A stretch of DNA of 64,000 nt from Endomychus coccineus (taxonomy: Eukaryota > Arthropoda > Insecta > Coleoptera > Endomychidae). The first letter of the stretch is position 1; every line of letters begins with the position of its first letter. The notes below the pieces were generated by a model. The model did no database searches. It saw only the letters and a list, made by a program, of their open reading frames with translations, and was not told where the DNA came from. Positions 48,001-60,734 of this stretch are shown here, in pieces. The stretch is taken from assembly GCA_958510875.1 (NCBI GenBank), contig OY294068.1:160430388-160494387 (forward strand), read 5' to 3'. Made by a program: the position numbers and the translations under genes.

Positions 48001-51000
48001 GGTCATTATCCAAAATGGAATACAGTAGGTGCATATCACCGCCCGTAAAACTTACAATAGGTGTCCCAAAAGGCGAATTTTAGGCGAATTTCAGAAAATA
48101 AAAGTTGATAATTTAAAAATTGACCCCCCAGAGGAAGCGGCAAATATGTTCAATTCATTGAATATACAAAAGATTTAATCACAGATGACAATATCTCAAA
48201 AAACTGTTTTTCTACCGTACCCTACTCTTGTAAAACAATGTTCTTAATTCCAGTCACACCAGATAAAGTTTAAAAAGTAATATGTCATCTTAAAAATAAC
48301 ACTTCAGATTTAGACTGTCTCAAGTCTTATCTTTTACACAGAGAACAAAAAGTGGTCATTATCCAAAATGGAATACAGTAGGTGCATATCACCGCCCGTA
48401 AAACTTACAATAGGTGTCCCAAAAGGCGAATTTTAGGCGAATTTCAGAAAATAAAAGTTGATAATTTAAAAATTGACCCCCCAGAGGAAGCGGCAAATAT
48501 GTTCAATTCATTGAATATACAAAAGATTTAATCACAGATGACAATATCTCCAAAAACTGTTTTTCTACCGTACCCTACTCTTGTAAAACAATGTTCTTAA
48601 TTCCAGTCACACCAGATAAAGTTTAAAAAGTAATATGTCATCTTAAAAATAACACTTCAGATTTAGACTGTCTCAAGTCTTATCTTTTACACAGAGAACA
48701 AAAAGTGGTCATTATCCAAAATGGAATACAGTAGGTGCATATCACCGCCCGTAAAACTTACAATAGGTGTCCCAAAAGGCGAATTTTAGGCGAATTTCAG
48801 AAAATAAAAGTTGATAATTTAAAAATTGACCCCCCAGAGGAAGCGGCAAATATGTTCAATTCATTGAATATACAAAAGATTTAATCACAGATGACAATAT
48901 CTCAAAAAACTGTTTTTCTACCGTACCCTACTCTTGTAAAACAATGTTCTTAATTCCAGTCACACCAGATAAAGTTTAAAAAGTAATATGTCATCTTAAA
49001 AATAACACTTCAGATTTAGACTGTCTCAAGTCTTATCTTTTACACAGAGAACAAAAAGTGGTCATTATCCAAAATGGAATACAGTAGGTGCATATCACCG
49101 CCCGTAAAACTTACAATAGGTGTCCCAAAAGGCGAATTTTAGGCGAATTTCAGAAAATAAAAGTTGATAATTTAAAAATTGACCCCCCAGAGGAAGCGGC
49201 AAATATGTTCAATTCATTGAATATACAAAAGATTTAATCACAGATGACAATATCTCAAAAAACTGTTTTTCTACCGTACCCTACTCTTGTAAAACAATGT
49301 TCTTAATTCCAGTCACACCAGATAAAGTTTAAAAAGTAATATGTCATCTTAAAAATAACACTTCAGATTTAGACTGTCTCAAGTCTTATCTTTTACACAG
49401 AGAACAAAAAGTGGTCATTATCCAAAATGGAATACAGTAGGTGCATATCACCGCCCGTAAAACTTACAATAGGTGTCCCAAAAGGCGAATTTTAGGCGAA
49501 TTTCAGAAAATAAAAGTTGATAATTTAAAAATTGACCCCCCAGAGGAAGCGGCAAATATGTTCAATTCATTGAATATACAAAAGATTTAATCACAGATGA
49601 CAATATCTCAAAAAACTGTTTTTCTACCGTACCCTACTCTTGTAAAACAATGTTCTTAATTCCAGTCACACCAGATAAAGTTTAAAAAGTAATATGTCAT
49701 CTTAAAAATAACACTTCAGATTTAGACTGTCTCAAGTCTTATCTTTTACACAGAGAACAAAAAGTGGTCATTATCCAAAATGGAATACAGTAGGTGCATA
49801 TCACCGCCCGTAAAACTTACAATAGGTGTCCCAAAAGGCGAATTTTAGGCGAATTTCAGAAAATAAAAGTTGATAATTTAAAAATTGACCCCCCAGAGGA
49901 AGCGGCAAATATGTTCAATTCATTGAATATACAAAAGATTTAATCACAGATGACAATATCTCCAAAAACTGTTTTTCTACCGTACCCTACTCTTGTAAAA
50001 CAATGTTCTTAATTCCAGTCACACCAGATAAAGTTTAAAAAGTAATATGTCATCTTAAAAATAACACTTCAGATTTAGACTGTCTCAAGTCTTATCTTTT
50101 ACACAGAGAACAAAAAGTGGTCATTATCCAAAATGGAATACAGTAGGTGCATATCACCGCCCGTAAAACTTACAATAGGTGTCCCAAAAGGCGAATTTTA
50201 GGCGAATTTCAGAAAATAAAAGTTGATAATTTAAAAATTGACCCCCCAGAGGAAGCGGCAAATATGTTCAATTCATTGAATATACAAAAGATTTAATCAC
50301 AGATGACAATATCTCAAAAAACTGTTTTTCTACCGTACCCTACTCTTGTAAAACAATGTTCTTAATTCCAGTCACACCAGATAAAGTTTAAAAAGTAATA
50401 TGTCATCTTAAAAATAACACTTCAGATTTAGACTGTCTCAAGTCTTATCTTTTACACAGAGAACAAAAAGTGGTCATTATCCAAAATGGAATACAGTAGG
50501 TGCATATCACCGCCCGTAAAACTTACAATAGGTGTCCCAAAAGGCGAATTTTAGGCGAATTTCAGAAAATAAAAGTTGATAATTTAAAAATTGACCCCCC
50601 AGAGGAAGCGGCAAATATGTTCAATTCATTGAATATACAAAAGATTTAATCACAGATGACAATATCTCCAAAAACTGTTTTTCTACCGTACCCTACTCTT
50701 GTAAAACAATGTTCTTAATTCCAGTCACACCAGATAAAGTTTAAAAAGTAATATGTCATCTTAAAAATAACACTTCAGATTTAGACTGTCTCAAGTCTTA
50801 TCTTTTACACAGAGAACAAAAAGTGGTCATTATCCAAAATGGAATACAGTAGGTGCATATCACCGCCCGTAAAACTTACAATAGGTGTCCCAAAAGGCGA
50901 ATTTTAGGCGAATTTCAGAAAATAAAAGTTGATAATTTAAAAATTGACCCCCCAGAGGAAGCGGCAAATATGTTCAATTCATTGAATATACAAAAGATTT

Positions 51001-54000
51001 AATCACAGATGACAATATCTCCAAAAACTGTTTTTCTACCGTACCCTACTCTTGTAAAACAATGTTCTTAATTCCAGTCACACCAGATAAAGTTTAAAAA
51101 GTAATATGTCATCTTAAAAATAACACTTCAGATTTAGACTGTCTCAAGTCTTATCTTTTACACAGAGAACAAAAAGTGGTCATTATCCAAAATGGAATAC
51201 AGTAGGTGCATATCACCGCCCGTAAAACTTACAATAGGTGTCCCAAAAGGCGAATTTTAGGCGAATTTCAGAAAATAAAAGTTGATAATTTAAAAATTGA
51301 CCCCCCAGAGGAAGCGGCAAATATGTTCAATTCATTGAATATACAAAAGATTTAATCACAGATGACAATATCTCAAAAAACTGTTTTTCTACCGTACCCT
51401 ACTCTTGTAAAACAATGTTCTTAATTCCAGTCACACCAGATAAAGTTTAAAAAGTAATATGTCATCTTAAAAATAACACTTCAGATTTAGACTGTCTCAA
51501 GTCTTATCTTTTACACAGAGAACAAAAAGTGGTCATTATCCAAAATGGAATACAGTAGGTGCATATCACCGCCCGTAAAACTTACAATAGGTGTCCCAAA
51601 AGGCGAATTTTAGGCGAATTTCAGAAAATAAAAGTTGATAATTTAAAAATTGACCCCCCAGAGGAAGCGGCAAATATGTTCAATTCATTGAATATACAAA
51701 AGATTTAATCACAGATGACAATATCTCCAAAAACTGTTTTTCTACCGTACCCTACTCTTGTAAAACAATGTTCTTAATTCCAGTCACACCAGATAAAGTT
51801 TAAAAAGTAATATGTCATCTTAAAAATAACACTTCAGATTTAGACTGTCTCAAGTCTTATCTTTTACACAGAGAACAAAAAGTGGTCATTATCCAAAATG
51901 GAATACAGTAGGTGCATATCACCGCCCGTAAAACTTACAATAGGTGTCCCAAAAGGCGAATTTTAGGCGAATTTCAGAAAATAAAAGTTGATAATTTAAA
52001 AATTGACCCCCCAGAGGAAGCGGCAAATATGTTCAATTCATTGAATATACAAAAGATTTAATCACAGATGACAATATCTCAAAAAACTGTTTTTCTACCG
52101 TACCCTACTCTTGTAAAACAATGTTCTTAATTCCAGTCACACCAGATAAAGTTTAAAAAGTAATATGTCATCTTAAAAATAACACTTCAGATTTAGACTG
52201 TCTCAAGTCTTATCTTTTACACAGAGAACAAAAAGTGGTCATTATCCAAAATGGAATACAGTAGGTGCATATCACCGCCCGTAAAACTTACAATAGGTGT
52301 CCCAAAAGGCGAATTTTAGGCGAATTTCAGAAAATAAAAGTTGATAATTTAAAAATTGACCCCCCAGAGGAAGCGGCAAATATGTTCAATTCATTGAATA
52401 TACAAAAGATTTAATCACAGATGACAATATCTCAAAAAACTGTTTTTCTACCGTACCCTACTCTTGTAAAACAATGTTCTTAATTCCAGTCACACCAGAT
52501 AAAGTTTAAAAAGTAATATGTCATCTTAAAAATAACACTTCAGATTTAGACTGTCTCAAGTCTTATCTTTTACACAGAGAACAAAAAGTGGTCATTATCC
52601 AAAATGGAATACAGTAGGTGCATATCACCGCCCGTAAAACTTACAATAGGTGTCCCAAAAGGCGAATTTTAGGCGAATTTCAGAAAATAAAAGTTGATAA
52701 TTTAAAAATTGACCCCCCAGAGGAAGCGGCAAATATGTTCAATTCATTGAATATACAAAAGATTTAATCACAGATGACAATATCTCAAAAAACTGTTTTT
52801 CTACCGTACCCTACTCTTGTAAAACAATGTTCTTAATTCCAGTCACACCAGATAAAGTTTAAAAAGTAATATGTCATCTTAAAAATAACACTTCAGATTT
52901 AGACTGTCTCAAGTCTTATCTTTTACACAGAGAACAAAAAGTGGTCATTATCCAAAATGGAATACAGTAGGTGCATATCACCGCCCGTAAAACTTACAAT
53001 AGGTGTCCCAAAAGGCGAATTTTAGGCGAATTTCAGAAAATAAAAGTTGATAATTTAAAAATTGACCCCCCAGAGGAAGCGGCAAATATGTTCAATTCAT
53101 TGAATATACAAAAGATTTAATCACAGATGACAATATCTCCAAAAACTGTTTTTCTACCGTACCCTACTCTTGTAAAACAATGTTCTTAATTCCAGTCACA
53201 CCAGATAAAGTTTAAAAAGTAATATGTCATCTTAAAAATAACACTTCAGATTTAGACTGTCTCAAGTCTTATCTTTTACACAGAGAACAAAAAGTGGTCA
53301 TTATCCAAAATGGAATACAGTAGGTGCATATCACCGCCCGTAAAACTTACAATAGGTGTCCCAAAAGGCGAATTTTAGGCGAATTTCAGAAAATAAAAGT
53401 TGATAATTTAAAAATTGACCCCCCAGAGGAAGCGGCAAATATGTTCAATTCATTGAATATACAAAAGATTTAATCACAGATGACAATATCTCAAAAAACT
53501 GTTTTTCTACCGTACCCTACTCTTGTAAAACAATGTTCTTAATTCCAGTCACACCAGATAAAGTTTAAAAAGTAATATGTCATCTTAAAAATAACACTTC
53601 AGATTTAGACTGTCTCAAGTCTTATCTTTTACACAGAGAACAAAAAGTGGTCATTATCCAAAATGGAATACAGTAGGTGCATATCACCGCCCGTAAAACT
53701 TACAATAGGTGTCCCAAAAGGCGAATTTTAGGCGAATTTCAGAAAATAAAAGTTGATAATTTAAAAATTGACCCCCCAGAGGAAGCGGCAAATATGTTCA
53801 ATTCATTGAATATACAAAAGATTTAATCACAGATGACAATATCTCAAAAAACTGTTTTTCTACCGTACCCTACTCTTGTAAAACAATGTTCTTAATTCCA
53901 GTCACACCAGATAAAGTTTAAAAAGTAATATGTCATCTTAAAAATAACACTTCAGATTTAGACTGTCTCAAGTCTTATCTTTTACACAGAGAACAAAAAG

Positions 54001-57000
54001 TGGTCATTATCCAAAATGGAATACAGTAGGTGCATATCACCGCCCGTAAAACTTACAATAGGTGTCCCAAAAGGCGAATTTTAGGCGAATTTCAGAAAAT
54101 AAAAGTTGATAATTTAAAAATTGACCCCCCAGAGGAAGCGGCAAATATGTTCAATTCATTGAATATACAAAAGATTTAATCACAGATGACAATATCTCAA
54201 AAAACTGTTTTTCTACCGTACCCTACTCTTGTAAAACAATGTTCTTAATTCCAGTCACACCAGATAAAGTTTAAAAAGTAATATGTCATCTTAAAAATAA
54301 CACTTCAGATTTAGACTGTCTCAAGTCTTATCTTTTACACAGAGAACAAAAAGTGGTCATTATCCAAAATGGAATACAGTAGGTGCATATCACCGCCCGT
54401 AAAACTTACAATAGGTGTCCCAAAAGGCGAATTTTAGGCGAATTTCAGAAAATAAAAGTTGATAATTTAAAAATTGACCCCCCAGAGGAAGCGGCAAATA
54501 TGTTCAATTCATTGAATATACAAAAGATTTAATCACAGATGACAATATCTCAAAAAACTGTTTTTCTACCGTACCCTACTCTTGTAAAACAATGTTCTTA
54601 ATTCCAGTCACACCAGATAAAGTTTAAAAAGTAATATGTCATCTTAAAAATAACACTTCAGATTTAGACTGTCTCAAGTCTTATCTTTTACACAGAGAAC
54701 AAAAAGTGGTCATTATCCAAAATGGAATACAGTAGGTGCATATCACCGCCCGTAAAACTTACAATAGGTGTCCCAAAAGGCGAATTTTAGGCGAATTTCA
54801 GAAAATAAAAGTTGATAATTTAAAAATTGACCCCCCAGAGGAAGCGGCAAATATGTTCAATTCATTGAATATACAAAAGATTTAATCACAGATGACAATA
54901 TCTCCAAAAACTGTTTTTCTACCGTACCCTACTCTTGTAAAACAATGTTCTTAATTCCAGTCACACCAGATAAAGTTTAAAAAGTAATATGTCATCTTAA
55001 AAATAACACTTCAGATTTAGACTGTCTCAAGTCTTATCTTTTACACAGAGAACAAAAAGTGGTCATTATCCAAAATGGAATACAGTAGGTGCATATCACC
55101 GCCCGTAAAACTTACAATAGGTGTCCCAAAAGGCGAATTTTAGGCGAATTTCAGAAAATAAAAGTTGATAATTTAAAAATTGACCCCCCAGAGGAAGCGG
55201 CAAATATGTTCAATTCATTGAATATACAAAAGATTTAATCACAGATGACAATATCTCAAAAAACTGTTTTTCTACCGTACCCTACTCTTGTAAAACAATG
55301 TTCTTAATTCCAGTCACACCAGATAAAGTTTAAAAAGTAATATGTCATCTTAAAAATAACACTTCAGATTTAGACTGTCTCAAGTCTTATCTTTTACACA
55401 GAGAACAAAAAGTGGTCATTATCCAAAATGGAATACAGTAGGTGCATATCACCGCCCGTAAAACTTACAATAGGTGTCCCAAAAGGCGAATTTTAGGCGA
55501 ATTTCAGAAAATAAAAGTTGATAATTTAAAAATTGACCCCCCAGAGGAAGCGGCAAATATGTTCAATTCATTGAATATACAAAAGATTTAATCACAGATG
55601 ACAATATCTCCAAAAACTGTTTTTCTACCGTACCCTACTCTTGTAAAACAATGTTCTTAATTCCAGTCACACCAGATAAAGTTTAAAAAGTAATATGTCA
55701 TCTTAAAAATAACACTTCAGATTTAGACTGTCTCAAGTCTTATCTTTTACACAGAGAACAAAAAGTGGTCATTATCCAAAATGGAATACAGTAGGTGCAT
55801 ATCACCGCCCGTAAAACTTACAATAGGTGTCCCAAAAGGCGAATTTTAGGCGAATTTCAGAAAATAAAAGTTGATAATTTAAAAATTGACCCCCCAGAGG
55901 AAGCGGCAAATATGTTCAATTCATTGAATATACAAAAGATTTAATCACAGATGACAATATCTCCAAAAACTGTTTTTCTACCGTACCCTACTCTTGTAAA
56001 ACAATGTTCTTAATTCCAGTCACACCAGATAAAGTTTAAAAAGTAATATGTCATCTTAAAAATAACACTTCAGATTTAGACTGTCTCAAGTCTTATCTTT
56101 TACACAGAGAACAAAAAGTGGTCATTATCCAAAATGGAATACAGTAGGTGCATATCACCGCCCGTAAAACTTACAATAGGTGTCCCAAAAGGCGAATTTT
56201 AGGCGAATTTCAGAAAATAAAAGTTGATAATTTAAAAATTGACCCCCCAGAGGAAGCGGCAAATATGTTCAATTCATTGAATATACAAAAGATTTAATCA
56301 CAGATGACAATATCTCCAAAAACTGTTTTTCTACCGTACCCTACTCTTGTAAAACAATGTTCTTAATTCCAGTCACACCAGATAAAGTTTAAAAAGTAAT
56401 ATGTCATCTTAAAAATAACACTTCAGATTTAGACTGTCTCAAGTCTTATCTTTTACACAGAGAACAAAAAGTGGTCATTATCCAAAATGGAATACAGTAG
56501 GTGCATATCACCGCCCGTAAAACTTACAATAGGTGTCCCAAAAGGCGAATTTTAGGCGAATTTCAGAAAATAAAAGTTGATAATTTAAAAATTGACCCCC
56601 CAGAGGAAGCGGCAAATATGTTCAATTCATTGAATATACAAAAGATTTAATCACAGATGACAATATCTCAAAAAACTGTTTTTCTACCGTACCCTACTCT
56701 TGTAAAACAATGTTCTTAATTCCAGTCACACCAGATAAAGTTTAAAAAGTAATATGTCATCTTAAAAATAACACTTCAGATTTAGACTGTCTCAAGTCTT
56801 ATCTTTTACACAGAGAACAAAAAGTGGTCATTATCCAAAATGGAATACAGTAGGTGCATATCACCGCCCGTAAAACTTACAATAGGTGTCCCAAAAGGCG
56901 AATTTTAGGCGAATTTCAGAAAATAAAAGTTGATAATTTAAAAATTGACCCCCCAGAGGAAGCGGCAAATATGTTCAATTCATTGAATATACAAAAGATT

Positions 57001-57616
57001 TAATCACAGATGACAATATCTCAAAAAACTGTTTTTCTACCGTACCCTACTCTTGTAAAACAATGTTCTTAATTCCAGTCACACCAGATAAAGTTTAAAA
57101 AGTAATATGTCATCTTAAAAATAACACTTCAGATTTAGACTGTCTCAAGTCTTATCTTTTACACAGAGAACAAAAAGTGGTCATTATCCAAAATGGAATA
57201 CAGTAGGTGCATATCACCGCCCGTAAAACTTACAATAGGTGTCCCAAAAGGCGAATTTTAGGCGAATTTCAGAAAATAAAAGTTGATAATTTAAAAATTG
57301 ACCCCCCAGAGGAAGCGGCAAATATGTTCAATTCATTGAATATACAAAAGATTTAATCACAGATGACAATATCTCAAAAAACTGTTTTTCTACCGTACCC
57401 TACTCTTGTAAAACAATGTTCTTAATTCCAGTCACACCAGATAAAGTTTAAAAAGTAATATGTCATCTTAAAAATAACACTTCAGATTTAGACTGTCTCA
57501 AGTCTTATCTTTTACACAGAGAACAAAAAGTGGTCATTATCCAAAATGGAATACAGTAGGTGCATATCCCCGCCCGTAAAACTTACAATAGGTGTCCCAC
57601 AAGGCGAATTTTAGGC
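36084..57616 (+). repeat. Tandem array: 61 units of 353 bp, LINE-derived satellite
   Basis: GAATTTCAGAAAATAAAAGT recurs every 353 bases from 36084 to the last unit start at 57264; 60 periods give exactly 21,180 bases, so no unit checked by position has a net indel. Unit translation, with frame changes, gives VDNLKIDPPEEAANMFNSLN, then KTMFLIPVTPDKV.KVICHL, KNNTSDLD, then directly CLKSYLLHREQKVVIIQNG and ISPPVKLTIGVPKGEF. These are the ORF2 linker and the reverse transcriptase SYL...GVPQG segment, joined across a deletion of about 475 bp judged from the 60.7-kb LINE. 353 is not a multiple of 3 and the unit has stops, so it encodes nothing. Variation is minimal: an A/C site (C in 18 units), one G-to-T in unit 31 (47014), and edge changes in units 1 and 61. 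Confidence 0.97.
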
Positions 57617-58480
57617 TATTTTACTATAAATCAATGATCTAACGTCAGTTGTAAAAGATATATGTGTTCTAATGACTGAATACGCTGATAATACTAATAT
57701 CCTACTTTTTCTGTATTGAAGAAAAATCTAAGGTTATATTCAAACTCATCCTAGACTGGTTCAATAACAATAAATCAACACTCAATATCAATAAAACCAA
57801 CTTCATTCTATTCACTCTTCGAAGAAATCAAAAAGAATTCCCAGCTCCCATAGATCTAGCTTCGTCAAAGGTAACACACGGAACAGACCACATTCCTAGG
57901 AGTAGCTATTGACAATAATATAAACTGTAACTGCCAAGTGAAACAACTATGTAACAAGTTAAGCAAAATCTGTTATGCTATAAGACAATTAAAAAAAATT
58001 GTAAATGAAGAGACGCTAAAAGCTGCATAGTGTGAGAATTTTTACGCACATATTACATAGAATTCTTTTATGGAGTGGTACACACATACAAAGTGTTTTC
58101 CTGATACAAAAAAGGGCCATAAGAATAATGCTAGGCCTTAAGCGGAAGGACTCATTTCCAGGAGTGTTTAGACTATTAAATTTACTCAGTCTCCCAAGTA
58201 TCTACATCTACGAATGTCTTAATTTTGTTCATATTAGCAAAAGTCTTTTCGAGGAGGCAAAAAACGTACAGGTACACTCATATGAAACCAGATACAAACA
58301 AAATTATTGCTTCCCAAATCAATCAACTGCGGTACTGCGACGATCAAAAAGTGTTCGATTTTAGTTCCTTCAATTTGTATCATAATTATCTACTCACGGC
58401 ATTTTTTTTCTCCGAACTCAGACTTATGCAAAAATTACCGAAATTTATGCTTATTCTATCACACTAATTACTATCTGAAC
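57617..58480 (+). pseudogene. Reverse transcriptase C-terminal half of the host LINE
   Basis: Follows the last array unit without a break. The best frame is 58032-58364 (IQKRAIRIMLGLKRKDSFPG, then FRLLNLLSLPSIYIYECLNF), which aligns with the thumb/C-terminal domain of LINE ORF2 proteins and with LQKLCLRNILDLKNRESCKR of the 60.7-kb copy. At least three frameshifts or stops upstream separate INDL, the EYADN catalytic relic and TFLGVAID. Confidence 0.8.
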
Positions 58481-59105
58481 ACAATTAACCTTAGTAGCTA
58501 TGTGTACCATTACTTGTTAGAATCGCTTCGCTTTATTGAAATTTCATATAAGTACTATGGGGTTTTAATGTTTTCTCATTGCATGTTTTCATAATGAACT
58601 GTAAAGCTCAAAATTGCAACCAGCGTTCTTTTAAATAAAATAATATTCAACAAAGAAAAATTTCTTGCTTTTATTTCTAACAATGAAGTTGATTAACCTA
58701 CCTTCAAAAACACCTGCAAATTCATTTCATAAAATGGACCGACTCTGAGAGCCAAATGTTTTTGAGACCGCCGCATAATGTGTAACAAGTATTTTTGATT
58801 TTTCAAATTTACATCAAACCATTTGCTGTTGTAAACACAGTCACTGATCTTGACGCTCTACAATAAACAAAGCAAGGTATATATAATACCAACATGAACC
58901 AATTATATTCGAAAAGACATTACAACTGGATAAGGTTGATTAAATATCGATTTCCAGGTTATTTTTGTGCACATTTTTTTCCAACAAATTTTCGAGATGG
59001 CATAGTTCCATTTCATGTTCACTGTCCCAAAAAACCTAATAAAATATCAAAACTTTCGAAAATTGTGCAAGGTAACCCGTTTTAAGTTATTTGACGACTG
59101 GACTA
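58481..59105. other. No recognisable feature
   Basis: AT-rich DNA between the LINE and the MADF element. A 63-codon open frame at 58894-59085 has no domain I recognise. Confidence 0.3.
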
Positions 59106-59108
59106 TTA

Positions 59109-59977
59109 AGGCCCGTCCAGGCATGTAACAGAACCTCGTAACCGTAACCACGTCGCGTAACTAGTGTGAACGCTTCCCCGCAACAACTCAACAGCGTAAC
59201 ACCGTAACAACGTAACGTAGCAGTATAACATTCACAGCGATCCATCAGTTGTCGGTTTTTCCCCGTCGCATCAAAGGAATGATACGACCGTATGTTACGC
59301 ACCCCGTTTGCATGTCTGGACGTGTTTCGCACATGTGCGTGCACAGAACTCTAGTCTTAGTTTATTTATTTATTATTGCTACTAGTGTCGTGCTCGATTT
59401 AATCGAGATTTACAGGGAAAAGGAGATTTTGTGGAATAGCAAACATCCCAAATATTACAACAAAATAAAAAAAAATGATGCATGGGATGAAATTGCTGAG
59501 CTTTTAAACGTTACTACAAATGAATGCAAAAAAAAATTAATGGATTACTGGCATCGCTTAGGCGCGAAAAATTAAAAATAAAGAAAAGCCAGGGTACGGA
59601 AAGCGGTAAATGTAAATTATTATCTACTATTTGATAGAATTAATAAATTAAACTAAATAAAATAGACGATAACTTTATATTGTCATAGATTTCTACTTCT
59701 GTCTTCCACCAGCGTCTTGCTCTAGATTTTTTTTTTGCTAAATAGTGCATAACTATATAAACTGCAGCCGCAACTTCCATGTCCATATTGTCTATCGTGC
59801 TACCGACACAAACTAGGACTGGAACGTATAAATGTTACGTACCGATGATACGCGGCGACGCTATGTTCGCGACTTTTACTTTGCCACACTGTAACCTCGT
59901 CGCGTACAAATGTTTTTTACGCGATTGAGTTACGTTGTTACAATGTCACGCTGAAATGCTTGTGTCTGGACGCGGCT
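59109..59977 (+). mobile_element. 869-bp PIF/Harbinger-type element carrying a MADF gene
   Basis: The left end starts AGGCCCGTCCAGGCATG; the right end, reverse complemented, starts AGCCGCGTCCAGACACA. TTA flanks both sides (59106-59108, 59978-59980), again a TWA-type target duplication. Subterminal regions contain repeated CGTAAC/GTTACG motifs on both sides (for example CGTAACCACGTCGCGTAAC near 59143 and GTTACGTTGTTACAATG near 59931). Size and layout mirror the element at 19898-20753, but terminal and subterminal sequences differ, so it is a distinct family. Confidence 0.8.
59366..59650 (+). pseudogene. MADF-domain gene of the Harbinger-type element, frameshifted
   Basis: The frame includes VVLDLIEIYREKEILWNSKH, PKYYNKIKKNDAWDEIAELL and NVTTNECKKKLMDYW, the first two helices and the start of the third helix of a MADF domain. 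At about 59555 the frame goes off: the +1 frame then gives ASLRREKLKIKKSQGTESGK, the expected LRRE...KSGSG continuation. A single small indel has therefore truncated it. The open frame starts at 59249 but the first 40 codons are non-MADF and may be untranslated. Role if intact: DNA-binding partner of the transposase. Confidence 0.7.
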
Positions 59978-60506
59978 TTATGATTCATATAAAACTGCAA
60001 CAGACAACAAGGGACAACATATCTTAGCTTCTAAGTGACGTACCTCTTCAGCAAGCAGTTGGGCAAGCCAATATATAATGAAGAGCTGGAAAAATACGTA
60101 CATCAAACAGCAGAATACCATAACCTTGAAATACGTCTCACTTTTGTCACTCTGAAAATTGAAATTAGATATAAAATGTTTGGAATATTAAAAAAACTAA
60201 CGTGGAGGAAAATACGTATAGTGTCATTTATTGGTTAATACGGATGATGGACAATTTTAAATGGACGTATGTCATAAAATCACAAGGAAATAGTTTTCAA
60301 CAAATTCTTCTGAGAGCAGTGGTTCTATGAAAGAAAAATAATTAAAACGACGATCTGTTGTGATTGTTTTGTCTGATTCTCTCGACGTGATGTCCATTTT
60401 TTCCTTTCTTCACTGCTTGTAAAAATTGGATCATATTTTCATATGAATTTCTTGGTTTCAAATGCAATTTCGCCATATTTTTGTGTAAGGGAGTTTAAAG
60501 TTCATC

Positions 60507-60722
60507 GCTTTTAAAACACAGTGCGGACAAATCGACAACTATCTAGGTAATTTAGAAGGGATGGAAAGTGTAAAATCAATTTAATGGATTCAGATTTATC
60601 TCCTGCTGAGGGTAACTTTTTGTTTGCATTATTAACCCAAAATAGTATTATTTAAACAGGTAGATTTTATTTTCTAATTTAGTTTACTCTTTACTTGGTA
60701 GCCGGAAGATCCTTAGTACTTA
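60507..60722 (+). repeat. Dispersed repeat Y, copy 2
   Basis: Direct-orientation match to 4085-4325 (shared CTTTTAAAACACAGT, GGTAATTTAGA and ACTTGGTAGC blocks). It lies immediately 5' of the LINE pseudogene at 60735. The preceding 59981-60506 holds only a short open frame (60035-60238) that I cannot assign. Confidence 0.7.
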
Positions 60723-60734
60723 GTGGATAAGAGT

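Larger units (their letters stand above)
36030..58480 (+). mobile_element. Non-LTR retrotransposon copy split by a giant internal tandem array
   Basis: Left of the array, about 36040-36083 encodes NKSKTMWRIINSEKK, a typical LINE ORF2 linker between endonuclease and reverse transcriptase. Right of the array the reverse transcriptase continues without a gap: GVPQGEF.AILL.INDL (from about 57590), a decayed catalytic motif EYADNTNILL, ILDWFNNNKSTLNINKTNFI, TFLGVAIDNNINCNCQVKQL and the C-terminal IQKRAIRIMLGLKRKDSFPG / LSLPSIYIYECLNFVH. All intact blocks lie in the order expected of one LINE, so the 353-bp repeats amplified inside it. The clade appears related to the LINE at 60.7-62.4 kb. Confidence 0.82.

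Noticed and set aside
36084..57616. CRISPR-like or coding tandem repeat
   Set aside because: The units are contiguous 353-mers with no spacers, the period is not a multiple of three, and stops occur in the LINE-derived frames. It is a DNA satellite.
60035..60238. Possible pogo-type transposase N-terminus (LGKPIYNEELEKYV)
   Set aside because: The resemblance is weak, confined to about 14 residues, with no supporting catalytic block or termini nearby.
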